Source of the DNA: CAVWCW01 sp963753615
GTDB lineage: Bacteria > Pseudomonadota > Gammaproteobacteria > Chromatiales > Chromatiaceae
Assembly (NCBI GenBank): GCA_963753615.1
Contig: CAVWCW010000005.1
Location: 124,001 to 188,000 of the forward strand
Direction: 5' to 3'
DNA length: 64,000 bases
Below are positions 55,181 to 63,759 of this stretch, one piece after another; the stretch's first letter is position 1, and every line of letters begins with the position of its first letter. Made by a program: the position numbers and the translations under genes. The notes under the pieces are model-generated. The model was not told the DNA's origin, ran no database searches, and saw only the letters and a list, made by a program, of their open reading frames with translations.

Positions 55181-56479
55181 ATGCGGCAGGAGTTTGGCAT
55201 CCTCGGCGCACTGGTACTTACCGCTCTGGCGCTCGGTTGGTTCAGCGGTGGCTACTTCCCCAGCGCGCTGGCCGCCCTTGGCCTGTATACCGGCTGGCAT
55301 CTGGTCCAGCTGCTGCGCCTGACGCGCCGTGTCGCCGCTCGCGGGCCGCTGCGGCCACCTTACCCGCCGGGATTGTGGCGCCCGTTGTACGTCGGCATCG
55401 AGCGCCTGCGGCTACGCGGGCGCAAGCACAAGCGCAGGCTGGTGCGCTTTTCCGACCGCTTCCGCGAGGCGGCGGCTGCGATGCCCGATGCCACCATTAT
55501 CGTCAACCGCGACTTCAGGATCGATTGGGTTAACCGCGCCGCCCTGGAACTGTTCGGGCTGAGGCGCCGGCGCATTCGCGGAAAGCCCCTTCCCGAAGCG
55601 GTCCCCCACCCGATTCTGCGCACTTATCTGGAGAACGGGGATTTCGATCGCCCTATCGAATTCAATCCCCCCGCGAATAAGGGGCTGATGCTCTCGCTGC
55701 GCCTGGTCCCGTTCGGACGCAAGCACCAGCTGCTGCTAGTGGCCCGTGACATCACCAAGGTCTACCACATCGATCAGGTGCGCCGTGACTTCGTGTCCAA
55801 CGTCTCTCACGAACTGCGCACCCCGCTGACGGTTCTAAACGGTTTTCTGGAGACCATGTTGATGGGCGAGACCACCCACAACCCGGGCCAGCACCGGGCT
55901 TTGGAACTGATGCACGGGCAGACCGCCCGAATGCAGGCCATCGTCAGTGACCTGCTCACCCTATCGCGACTCGAGTTCACCATCGACACGGTGGACTGGC
56001 AGCCGGTGCCGGTGGCCCGACTGTTGGCAGGAATCGTGGACGAGGCCCGCGCGCTCAGCGGCAACGACCACCACCAAATCAGCTTGCGCGCCGACCCCGA
56101 GCTGTACCTGCAAGGCGACCGCGGCGAAGTGCGTACGGCGTTCTCCAACCTGATCTTCAATGCGGTTCGGCACACCCCGCCGCGCGCGCACATCGACATC
56201 CGCTGGCAGCGAGAGCGAGAACGGGCGGTATTCACGGTGGCGGACACGGGCGAAGGCGTAGCGACACGCCATCTGGCGCGGCTCAGCGAACGTTTTTATC
56301 GGGTGGACCCTGGACGATCGCGCAAATCCGGGGGCACCGGACTGGGGCTGGCGATCGTCAAGCATGTGGTGCACCGTCATGGCGGCGCGTTGAAAATCGC
56401 CAGTATCGTCGGCAAGGGCTCGAGCTTCAGCTGCGAGTTTCCCCTTGCCCCGCCCGATGCCGAATCCGAGAGCGGTTGA
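55181..56479 (+). CDS. phoR: phosphate regulon sensor histidine kinase PhoR
   Basis: The 432-residue kinase has two N-terminal membrane helices with little periplasmic loop (GILGALVLTALALGWFSG; YFPSALAALGLYTGWHLVQ), a PAS domain (AMPDATIIVNRDFRIDWVNR; about residues 95-200), the H-box FVSNVSHELRTPLTVLNGF, N-box FSNLIFNAVRHTPP, and G-boxes VFTVADTGEGVA and GGTGLGLAIVKHVV. Membrane topology without a sensor loop agrees with PhoR sensing through PstSCAB and PhoU. It follows phoB by 36 bp. The frame is intact. Confidence 0.92.
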   Translation: MRQEFGILGALVLTALALGWFSGGYFPSALAALGLYTGWHLVQLLRLTRRVAARGPLRPPYPPGLWRPLYVGIERLRLRGRKHKRRLVRFSDRFREAAAAMPDATIIVNRDFRIDWVNRAALELFGLRRRRIRGKPLPEAVPHPILRTYLENGDFDRPIEFNPPANKGLMLSLRLVPFGRKHQLLLVARDITKVYHIDQVRRDFVSNVSHELRTPLTVLNGFLETMLMGETTHNPGQHRALELMHGQTARMQAIVSDLLTLSRLEFTIDTVDWQPVPVARLLAGIVDEARALSGNDHHQISLRADPELYLQGDRGEVRTAFSNLIFNAVRHTPPRAHIDIRWQRERERAVFTVADTGEGVATRHLARLSERFYRVDPGRSRKSGGTGLGLAIVKHVVHRHGGALKIASIVGKGSSFSCEFPLAPPDAESESG

Positions 56480-56686
56480 GTTCGAATCGCGCCGGTGGCG
56501 AACTCGATCTACCGTTTCGGATCGAAAAATTAGCCTCAGATTACTTGGCGGGTCCGTAGAAGGGACAAGTCCGCCAGTACCAGCGCGGCACCGAACATCC
56601 GATTTTGCGAATTTGTTTCAGTTCCAAGTACACGTCAAACGCGCGTGCGGCCAGCCGGACGGGCTGAGCGACGAAGACGGCTCCGA

Positions 56687-56869
56687 TCAATCCCCGCGCT
56701 GCTGGCCGGCCGACCAATCCCGTGCCACCGACATGGCGGACGAATCAGGGTAGAGCAGCGTAGAGACTGCGATCTCCGGGGTCGAAGCAGATTGCTGCCG
56801 GGCCAGGCTATAGGTTTGCCAGCTGATGGTGAGCGCCAAAGCGACGAAAAAGGCGGCCAAAAACTTCAT
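56687..56869 (-). CDS. possible small secreted or membrane-anchored peptide (60 aa)
   Basis: ATG 56869 follows GGGGAG by 3 bp. The 60-residue product starts with a clear hydrophobic signal (MKFLAAFFVALALTISWQTY) and then a short polar tail rich in Ser and Ala ending in WSAGQQRGD. No family is recognised. The presence of a ribosome site and signal-like start supports a real gene, but length is too short to be sure. Confidence 0.4.
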   Translation of the reverse strand: MKFLAAFFVALALTISWQTYSLARQQSASTPEIAVSTLLYPDSSAMSVARDWSAGQQRGD

Positions 56870-57053
56870 ACTCTCCCCGTAACGGTCTGTTGTTAGTATT
56901 AATTCCTTTAGCAGCTTCGTTGGCAACTTAAATCAGTGCTCGGGGCCGTCAATGTCGCAAACCCTAAACAGCGATGCGTGCAGACAACAAGATTGCCATC
57001 GTCATTAGCCGTGCCCCTTTGGGCGGGCGAACTGCTCCTGGTGAACTACCGCT

Positions 57054-57210
57054 TAAGGAAACGCTGAAAAAAGCCCTCCTTGGCATTTTTTCAGCGCGGC
57101 TTTCGAAAACACGGTTTCCGGAAGCCTTCATTCGCAGGCGGTTGGACGCCTGCAAAAAGGGGGGGCATCCTGCCCCGCACGAGAAACGCGATTCAATCAG
57201 CGTTTCCTTA
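57054..57210. mobile_element. miniature inverted-repeat element, family A copy 2
   Basis: The 157-bp element has perfect 14-bp terminal inverted repeats, TAAGGAAACGCTGA (57054-57067) and its complement (57197-57210), and is flanked by GCT on both sides (57051-57053 and 57211-57213, with one neighbouring base shared), a possible 3-bp target duplication. The interior aligns with 35314-35470. It contains no ORF, so it must be moved in trans by a transposase not present here. Confidence 0.72.
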
Positions 57211-57502
57211 GCTGGTAACTGCCGCCCCCGACACCCGAACCCCCTCCATAGAGGCGTTGCGGAAACGAAACATTCCACCAAGTTGCAAAATTATTACAGA
57301 AAGTAAGTTTATCGAAAACCCCTTTCAGGCCGGCCTGGCAATCGCCGCCTAGCATCGGTGGGGCCTCAAGCCACCCCCGAGGCCGGCGCGAGAGGGTGTT
57401 AGCGCGGCCGCACCGAGATACCCCTGCACCCCGGCCGATACGGCTTGCGGCGCAGCATGAGGGCGTTCTCGGGACCTTTGCAGCTGCGACCACCGGCTTT
57501 CG

Positions 57503-59095
57503 TCACTGCACCAACTCCAGCCCCGCGGGCCGTGCCTGGGCAACGTGCTCGGCGAAGCCCGCACCGGCCTCGGCATACAAATTGAACACCATTTGCACCC
57601 CGGCCTCCTCCAGCTTGGCGACCTCGTCGGGATACTTGGCGATCGCCCCGATCGGTCCGGAATAGCCGTATCTACGCAACTGCTGGGCCGCCAGGACGTT
57701 CTCCGGCAGCCGCGGCATCGCCAGCAGCACCAGCCTCACCTGGCTGTGGTCCAGATGCAGGCGCGACCAGAAGTCAGGGTCTACGGCGCTTCCCCGAATC
57801 ACCCTGCGGCCCTCTGCCAGATGCCGTTCCACCGCCTCTGCGCTCAGATCTACGCCTACCACCGGCTCGCGGGTCTTACGCACCATGGCGTCGTAGGCCC
57901 CGACTCCGACCCGGCCCATGCCGAGAATCAGAACGCGGGCCTCCCCGGGCACGATCACCGCCTCTTCGGCGATGCGCCGAGGCCCCTGAAACCGCCGCAG
58001 CCGATCACGGTATTCGGCGTAAAAGCTATGGGAACGGCCGTTCAGCGGTGCCGCCACTACAAAGGAGATGGACAAGGCTATGGCCAGCGTGATCAACCAG
58101 GTTTCGCTCAGCCATCCACTAGCCACTCCGATAGCGGCGACGATAAGGCCAAATTCGCTGTAGTTGGCCAAGCTCAAGCTAGCCAGGAAAGCGGTGCGGG
58201 CGCGCAGCCGGAAGCGAACCAGCAGCCAGAAAAACAGCCATCCCTTGAGCGGGATCAGCAGCCCGAGCAACACCGCGGTCCACAGCGCCTCAGGACCTGG
58301 AATCCCATTGAGCCCGATGCTGAGGAAGAAACCGACCAGAAACAGGTCCTTGAACCCCAATAGGCTGCGCGCCAGATCCGAGGCCCTGGGATGGGACGCC
58401 AGCAGCACACCCAGGATAAGGGCCCCGAGGTCGCCCTTCACATTGACCCAATCGAAGATTTGGGCGCCGCCGAGGGCCAGCGTCAGGCCGAACAAGACCA
58501 GCAACTCCCCGTGCCCCGCCGCCTGCATAACCCTCATTATCATCGGACGCAGCGGGATAAGCGCCAGCAGCAGCAACGCCCAGCCGGAGGGAATCTTACC
58601 GCTGGAGGCGGCAAGAAAAACCACCGCGACGATGTCCTGCACGATCAGGATGCCGATGGCGATGGTGCCGTAGAAGGACGACATCTCGCCCTTGTCCTCC
58701 AGCACTTTGACAGCAAACACGGTACTGGAAAAACTCAGGGCAAAGGCCAGCAAGAGGGCGTTGACGGGATCCAGCCCGGCGAACAGAGAAAAGCCCAGGG
58801 CGCCGAGGGCGGAAAAGGCCAACCCGAAGCCCAATACGACCAGCCCCATGTGCAGCGACGCCACGCCCCAAACATGGGGCTTGAGCAGGGTCCCCAAGCG
58901 CAGCTTCAAGCCGATGCTGAACAACAGCAAGGTAACCCCCATCTCGGAAAAATGAGTCAGGGTCTCTCCCGCATCCGCCCCCGCCCAAAAAAGCACGAAG
59001 CCCGCCAACAGGTAGCCTGTCATCGGCGGCAGGCCAACCAAACGAGCCCCCAGTCCGAAGACGAAAGCGATGGAAACCCAGACCACGTCTAGCAT
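57503..59095 (-). CDS. Kef-type CPA2 cation:proton antiporter with RCK domain
   Basis: The 530-residue protein has about twelve helices of the CPA2 family (DVVWVSIAFVFGLGARLVGL; LLAGFVLFWAGADAGETLTHF-type start; LALSFSSTVFAVKVLEDKGE, the conserved region around the ion site; IAIGILIVQDIVAVVFLAAS). The C-terminal half is an RCK/TrkA-N domain with a nucleotide-binding motif ARVLILGMGRVGVGAYDA (about residues 382-399) and GVDLSAEAVERHLAEGRRV. KefB/KefC and YbaL are the closest described types. It exports K+ or Na+ in exchange for protons in the inner membrane. No partner KefF/G gene is adjacent, so glutathione control is not assumed. Confidence 0.87.
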   Translation of the reverse strand: MLDVVWVSIAFVFGLGARLVGLPPMTGYLLAGFVLFWAGADAGETLTHFSEMGVTLLLFSIGLKLRLGTLLKPHVWGVASLHMGLVVLGFGLAFSALGALGFSLFAGLDPVNALLLAFALSFSSTVFAVKVLEDKGEMSSFYGTIAIGILIVQDIVAVVFLAASSGKIPSGWALLLLALIPLRPMIMRVMQAAGHGELLVLFGLTLALGGAQIFDWVNVKGDLGALILGVLLASHPRASDLARSLLGFKDLFLVGFFLSIGLNGIPGPEALWTAVLLGLLIPLKGWLFFWLLVRFRLRARTAFLASLSLANYSEFGLIVAAIGVASGWLSETWLITLAIALSISFVVAAPLNGRSHSFYAEYRDRLRRFQGPRRIAEEAVIVPGEARVLILGMGRVGVGAYDAMVRKTREPVVGVDLSAEAVERHLAEGRRVIRGSAVDPDFWSRLHLDHSQVRLVLLAMPRLPENVLAAQQLRRYGYSGPIGAIAKYPDEVAKLEEAGVQMVFNLYAEAGAGFAEHVAQARPAGLELVQ

Positions 59096-59290
59096 TCGAT
59101 GTCCTCAGCGGAGTGAGGATTCCCGACAGCGGCAATCCCCACCCTCAGCGTCGCAAGCGACGCAGTATATACCCGGAGGTCGGCGGCGTCAGAGCCCGGG
59201 CAGGCAGGCTGAGGCGGGTGCACCCTCGCCAACGCAGCCAGCCGTTTGCGGCTATAGTTGCTGCAAACGTCAAACTAACCAGACGCCATT

Positions 59291-60359
59291 ATGATCAAGC
59301 GCCTGATCCTCCTGACCCTTGCCGCGCTCACCACTGCGACCCTGCAGGCCAGCGACCGCCTAGCCCGGATATTTCACCAAGCCGCCTAGCGGCTGATAGT
59401 AACCCAATGAAAAACTTCCATTTTTAGGTAAGTTGGGCGGTTCTCTTGCGTAAACACCCTGTATCCCGCCGCTTGGCTATCCCGCCCCTGGCTGGTTCCT
59501 GCACGCCTGGGCTTGCTCTTCACTCAACAGGTAGCTATGGCTACCTGTTTCGCTCCAGATCGGCGCCCAGCCGCACAGGCCCTGCGCCAGGAACTCGATC
59601 CCTGGTGAAATATCCGGGCTAGCCATCCCCGCCGGGCCCTTTGCGATGGGCTGCTCCATTGACGACAGCGCCTGCGAGGCCGACGAAGGGCCGCCGGGCG
59701 GCGTCCAGGTAGAAGTACCGGTATTCCTCATCGACCGTCATGAGGTTTCGATAGCCGATTACCGGGCCTGCGTTCAGTCCGGGCGCTGCGATCGCCCCAA
59801 AGATCACGGCCACAATCGTTACTGCAATTTCGAGGCCGAGGGCCGGGATGATCACCCGGTCAACTGTGTGGATTGGCAGCAGGCGGCGGGTTACTGCGCC
59901 TGGAGCGGCGGTCCCCTGCCCTGGGAGGCCGAATGGGAACAAGCCGCGCGGGCCGGCAGCGCCAGCCGCTACCCCTGGGGCGAAGAGGTGACCTGCGTGC
60001 ATGCGATACTGGACGACGGCGAAACCCTCGGCTCAGTGCCGAACGAACCCGACGGCTGCGGCGAAGACCGCACCTGGCCCCGCGGCAGCCGCCCGGCAAA
60101 CCCCTGGGGCCTGTACGACATGCACGGCAACGCCGGGGAATGGACCGGCAATTGTTATGCTCCAAAGGCGATCCCGGATCTCTACGCCGAGGGCAAACTG
60201 GCAGGACCGGAGAACGGCGTGCGCCGGGTCGTGCGGGGCGGCTCCTGGGACGAGAACCGGCCTAATCTTCGCAGTTCCTACCGCAACGTGAAGCCTCCGG
60301 TGAGCGGCGATGCCGTATACGGCTCGATCGGCTTCCGCTGCGCCGAGGATGCGGAATGA
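59291..60359 (+). pseudogene. exported formylglycine-generating-enzyme-like (SUMF1 domain) protein, split by a mobile element
   Basis: ATG 59291 encodes a signal peptide (MIKRLILLTLAALTTATLQA). A 255-bp insert (59364-59618) with CTAG duplication then introduces an early stop. Excising the insert with one CTAG joins SDRLA to IPAGPFAMGCSIDDSACEAD in frame; from there the SUMF1/FGE domain continues (VPVFLIDRHEVSIADYRACV, HPVNCVDWQQAAGYCAW, PWGLYDMHGNAGEWTGNCY, VRRVVRGGSWDENRP, GSIGFRCAEDAE) to the stop at 60357. The joined ancestor is about 271 residues. A truncated protein could start at ATG 59646 but would lack export. Function of the intact ancestor unknown. Confidence 0.8.
59364..59618. mobile_element. 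miniature inverted-repeat element (MITE), family B, inserted in the SUMF1-domain gene
   Basis: The 255-bp element is bounded by perfect 16-bp inverted repeats CCCGGATATTTCACCA (59364-59379) and its complement (59603-59618) and by CTAG on each side (59360-59363 and 59619-59622), consistent with a 4-bp target duplication. There is no transposase ORF. An internal palindrome ACAGGTAGC...GCTACCTGT (near 59527) may form a cruciform. The family is not named; CTAG targets are known for IS5-related elements. Confidence 0.78.
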
Positions 60360-60708
60360 TTCAACCTAGAAAGAGCAGTTGGACGGGGTGTAGGGTGTGC
60401 ATGCGGGGGTGTAGGGCAACGACTGAATGGATGCAGGAGGTAGAGCGACGCAGGAAGCCAAAGCCGAGGCGCAACGACGCGGAATAGTCAATCTATTCCA
60501 AGGAGTTGCAACGCAGCGACCCACAGGGATGTGGGAAATGTCGGGTTCCGTCTGGAACAGGACCGGACCATACGCCGCCGCAAGCGTACCATGCGCCCCA
60601 TAGCCTGGATCACCGAATCGGTGAAGAGATAAGTCGAAGGCTTGTTCCTATATTTCAGTACCTTACTGTCAGAATGGAGCGGTCAACTGCTCTTTCTAGG
60701 TTCAAGGC
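60360..60708. other. gene-less region with palindromic repeat-like sequence
   Basis: Between the SUMF1-domain gene and the AsmA-like gene lies GGAATAG-TCAAT-CTATTCC (near 60480-60498) flanked by GCAACGACGC and GTTGCAACGC, giving a longer imperfect cruciform, in a stretch rich in GAGG/GCGACG motifs. It resembles a REP-like extragenic palindrome. There is no gene on either strand. Confidence 0.4.
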
Positions 60709-62868
60709 TCAGTGGGGAAACAGCGAACCGTCCTTCGGCGCTGGTTCGGACGGCGGAGCCGGCGCGGTTTCGGGGTCGTCCTTATTCGGGGTTCCGAATA
60801 ACCCTCGTACCGTATCGCCCGTGCTTTGAATCACCCCACGGGTGCCCTTGACTACGGAGTCTGCCCCCGCGGCTACCGCGCCGACGCTGCCCGAGGCGGC
60901 CGGCTTCTTCGGTTCCTCGGCGCTCGTGCCCGCCATCAAAGCCCCACAGGCGCTGTCGCTGACCGCATCGCCGAAGGCTTCCACCAGGATCAAATGCGGC
61001 AGGGCCGCCTTGGCCACCAGATCGGTGAGCTTGATCAGAATGCCGGTGGGTTCAAGCTCGAACGCCGGCGCCGAAAGCGGACCCTTAACCAACACCGGGG
61101 CAGCCACGCTCAGCGTTACGCCTTTGGGCTTTGGCACGACCCTAAGGTCCACCCTTTCCTCCACCAAGTCCAAGGTCCCGGTTCCCACCACCACCGAATA
61201 ATCGGTATCGAGCAGCGCCTGAACCTTGCCCTGCCCCCGTTCGAACAACACCCCGTTGACACTGCAGTTCACCCGCGCCAGCTGGTCTTTGGCAGTAACC
61301 AGTTGCCCGAGCAAGGCGCCGGCACCGCCCACCAAATTATCGAGCCGGCGCACGTCCGCTCGGCCGTCTTCGACCAATGCCAACGCCTTGCCGTCCAGGG
61401 AGGCCATGATCGCGCTGGGACTGCGCCCCCGGCCCTTGAGATCCACCAGCAGCTCCAGCTCCCCTTCCACCAATCCATGGGCCGCGGTGAACTCCGCCAA
61501 ATTCGCCAACCGAAGATTGTCACCGTCGAGGTTCAGCGTCAGTTCCGGCGTCGACGAGCGGCCGTCGACGACGGCCGTCAGGGAGTAATCCCGGTCGCCT
61601 TGCACCACCCCATTGAGCTTGGTTTGCAAACGCCCCTGTTCAAGCTCCAACTCCAGGCGCAGTTCCGCGACTTCGACCCCGTGCGTCCGCAGGCGCTCCA
61701 CTTCCACCAGTACCTGAGCATCCAGGGCCCGCAGTGAATCCCACGGCAGGGGTTGAGCGGAAAACAGTTTTGGCGCCGGGGCTGACTTGGCAGGATCGGC
61801 CTCCGCCGGCACCTCCCGCGCCGGGGGTTCTCCGGCCTCGGATCGCCTGCGCGCCAGCCAAGGGGTAAGATCCAGGTCGCGGGATTTCACACTCGCCTTT
61901 ACGCGCGGTCGCTCGCCGGCCAGATCCAAACCCAGATCGCCTCGCACGCTGGCGTCTCCCAGGTCAAGCCGGAGCAACTCGGCGCTATAGGTCTGGCCGC
62001 TGCCATGCACGCGCAGTTCTGCCTGCAGCGGCTCCAATCGCTCCGTGTACTTCCCCAGCCAGGGCCGGAAACCGGCCATGGAGTCCGCGTTCAATTCGAC
62101 TTTGAGATCCGCGTCGGCACCGGTAAGGGGATTGACCAGAACTCCCTTGGCCTTTCCCTGGACCCCCAGCAGATTCAGGCTCAAGTCCACCGGATAGGGC
62201 CGCGAACCGGTGATCAGGTCCCGAAAGCGCCCGATCCGCCCCTGCAGGGTCAACGGGTTGCCGTCCACGTCAGCGTCCAACGCCACCGCCACCTCAACCG
62301 CCCCGCTGGCTCCCTCGACCCGGGCGGTGCGGATAGTTAGATCGTAGCTGGTGCCGTCGCGCAGGTGGCGGTAGTCGACGCTGCTGTCCTCGACCTGCAC
62401 ATCCCAGCTATCCGGCAGCTGCCAATCCAGGCCAGAACCGCGCGCCGGCTTTGCCGCCCCTTCGCCGGTCGCCGGCTGCCAGTTGCTGCGCCCCGCCGCG
62501 TCCCAATGTAACCGAACTTCGCCCCCGGACAGGCGACCGGCCGCCGCCTCCAGGCGTCTGAAAAACAGCGGCCAAAGGTCAACCGCCACCTCGATCCTCT
62601 CCGCCCGGATGAGCTCAGGCGCCTCCGTCCAGGCCGGATTCGCCAGCCGCAAACCGCCAGCGGATAATCCGAGCTGGCCGGACAATGTCAGTACCGGGCC
62701 CTGCTCCACCTGCATCTCCCAGCCCAGGTGGTCCTGCAGCAGCCCGCCGATGCGCTCACGCTGGCCACTGAGATCGAATTCCCAGGGGCCGGTGACGACT
62801 AGCAGTAATATCAGGAAAACCGGAAGCAGCAACAGCCAAAGCAGTAGTTTGAAGAGTTTCTTGATCAC
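60709..62868 (-). CDS. AsmA-family inner-membrane-anchored protein
   Basis: The 719-residue protein has one N-terminal membrane helix (LLLWLLLLPVFLILLLVV), then the AsmA N-terminal domain (FDLSGQRERIGGLLQDHLGW, GLSAGGLRLANPAWT, ERIEVAVDLWPLFFRRLEAA) and a long beta-rich periplasmic part built of repeated strands (DLTIRTARVEG; LTLQGRIGRF; MSLDG-like VRRLDNLVGG). The late LDLVEERVDLRVVPKPKGVTL and GPLSAPAFELEPTG are typical of the C-terminal AsmA domain. Such proteins form bridge-like conduits for lipid transport or limit outer-membrane protein insertion. The C-terminal low-complexity tail (KKPAASGSVGAVAAGADS) is an extension. Frame intact. Confidence 0.85.
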   Translation of the reverse strand: MIKKLFKLLLWLLLLPVFLILLLVVTGPWEFDLSGQRERIGGLLQDHLGWEMQVEQGPVLTLSGQLGLSAGGLRLANPAWTEAPELIRAERIEVAVDLWPLFFRRLEAAAGRLSGGEVRLHWDAAGRSNWQPATGEGAAKPARGSGLDWQLPDSWDVQVEDSSVDYRHLRDGTSYDLTIRTARVEGASGAVEVAVALDADVDGNPLTLQGRIGRFRDLITGSRPYPVDLSLNLLGVQGKAKGVLVNPLTGADADLKVELNADSMAGFRPWLGKYTERLEPLQAELRVHGSGQTYSAELLRLDLGDASVRGDLGLDLAGERPRVKASVKSRDLDLTPWLARRRSEAGEPPAREVPAEADPAKSAPAPKLFSAQPLPWDSLRALDAQVLVEVERLRTHGVEVAELRLELELEQGRLQTKLNGVVQGDRDYSLTAVVDGRSSTPELTLNLDGDNLRLANLAEFTAAHGLVEGELELLVDLKGRGRSPSAIMASLDGKALALVEDGRADVRRLDNLVGGAGALLGQLVTAKDQLARVNCSVNGVLFERGQGKVQALLDTDYSVVVGTGTLDLVEERVDLRVVPKPKGVTLSVAAPVLVKGPLSAPAFELEPTGILIKLTDLVAKAALPHLILVEAFGDAVSDSACGALMAGTSAEEPKKPAASGSVGAVAAGADSVVKGTRGVIQSTGDTVRGLFGTPNKDDPETAPAPPSEPAPKDGSLFPH

Positions 62869-63040
62869 TTCGTTGGTCCCGGTCGCGTAGTTGGAAAAAG
62901 GGGCAGCCGCGACGCAACGGTGGCACCGAAAAGACGAAATCCCATAAATTCCTCGTAGCGCTTGGCCGGGCCTTTGTCCAGGGACAACAACCGGTTAGGA
63001 AGCGGCGGCGCGGGGGTGCCGGCCGCCGGTTGAGAGGCGC

Positions 63041-63628
63041 TTACTCGCTCGCGGCGTCCACGGAGATCACTACCGCCTGAGCGTAGGTGACCTGCACCTG
63101 GTCGCCAACCGCCACCTTCTCCAGGCGCTCGGGATCTCGCACCTGGACCTCCAACTGCTTGCCTTTCGAACCGCGCAGAGTAACCGACGGCTTGTCGCTG
63201 TCGATCGCCTCGACAACACCGAACATGGTGACCTCACGGGCCAGACTGGCGCCGGGCTTCTCGCCCTTGTCGGCGCGCGCACCGGTGACCGACTCTATCA
63301 CCCCCTTGGTCGCCCCCGAAGTCTTGCGCAGTTCAATTGCCACCGCCTCCAGATAGGAGATAGTGACCTCGTCGCCGATCTCCACCTGATCCAGATTGCG
63401 GGCCGCCTCGGACACCGGCACCGTGGCCACATTGCCTTCTGAGCCCTTCAGAGTGACCATCCGGTTGTCCACATCGATGGCCTCGACAGTGGCCTTGATC
63501 TGCACAATCTCGCCTGCAGCCACCGCCGCGTCGGGGGCGGCTTGCTCGGTGGCCGAGGCCGGAGCCAGAGCGCCCAACCCCAGGGCACAACCGGCGATCA
63601 CGCTGACAATTGCACGCTTGTTCATCAT
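63041..63628 (-). CDS. periplasmic protein with two tandem beta domains, function unknown
   Basis: The 195-residue product has a signal peptide (VSVIAGCALGLGALAPASA) and two similar halves: VEAIDVDNRMVTLKGSEGN with GDEVTISYLEAVAIEL (about residues 45-105), and VEAIDSDKPSVTLRGSKGKQ with GDQVQVTYAQAVVISV (about 138-190). The repeated V.AID....VTL.GS.G, then ...L..V..GD.V.V.Y..AV, suggests a duplicated OB-like fold. No catalytic residue is seen. ATG 63628 and ATG 63625 are equivalent starts. It is on the same strand as the next gene but separated by 130 bp. Confidence 0.7.
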   Translation of the reverse strand: MMNKRAIVSVIAGCALGLGALAPASATEQAAPDAAVAAGEIVQIKATVEAIDVDNRMVTLKGSEGNVATVPVSEAARNLDQVEIGDEVTISYLEAVAIELRKTSGATKGVIESVTGARADKGEKPGASLAREVTMFGVVEAIDSDKPSVTLRGSKGKQLEVQVRDPERLEKVAVGDQVQVTYAQAVVISVDAASE

Positions 63629-63759
63629 CTTATTTTCCTTCAGTGGGTTATTGATTCAGCAAATGTTGGCGTTACCCGCACAAAATCATGCGCAGGCCGG
63701 ATTAACGCTGCCAGTTCTTTGGCAATCACGGCCAAAGATCCGAATGCAGACAGCACGAG

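Larger units (their letters stand above)
56480..57502. other. about 1-kb largely gene-less region between phoR and the Kef-type gene
   Basis: The stretch holds one small possible secreted peptide gene on the minus strand (56687-56869) and one miniature inverted-repeat element (57054-57210). I see no other supportable gene, and codon bias is weak through the remainder. Confidence 0.4.
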
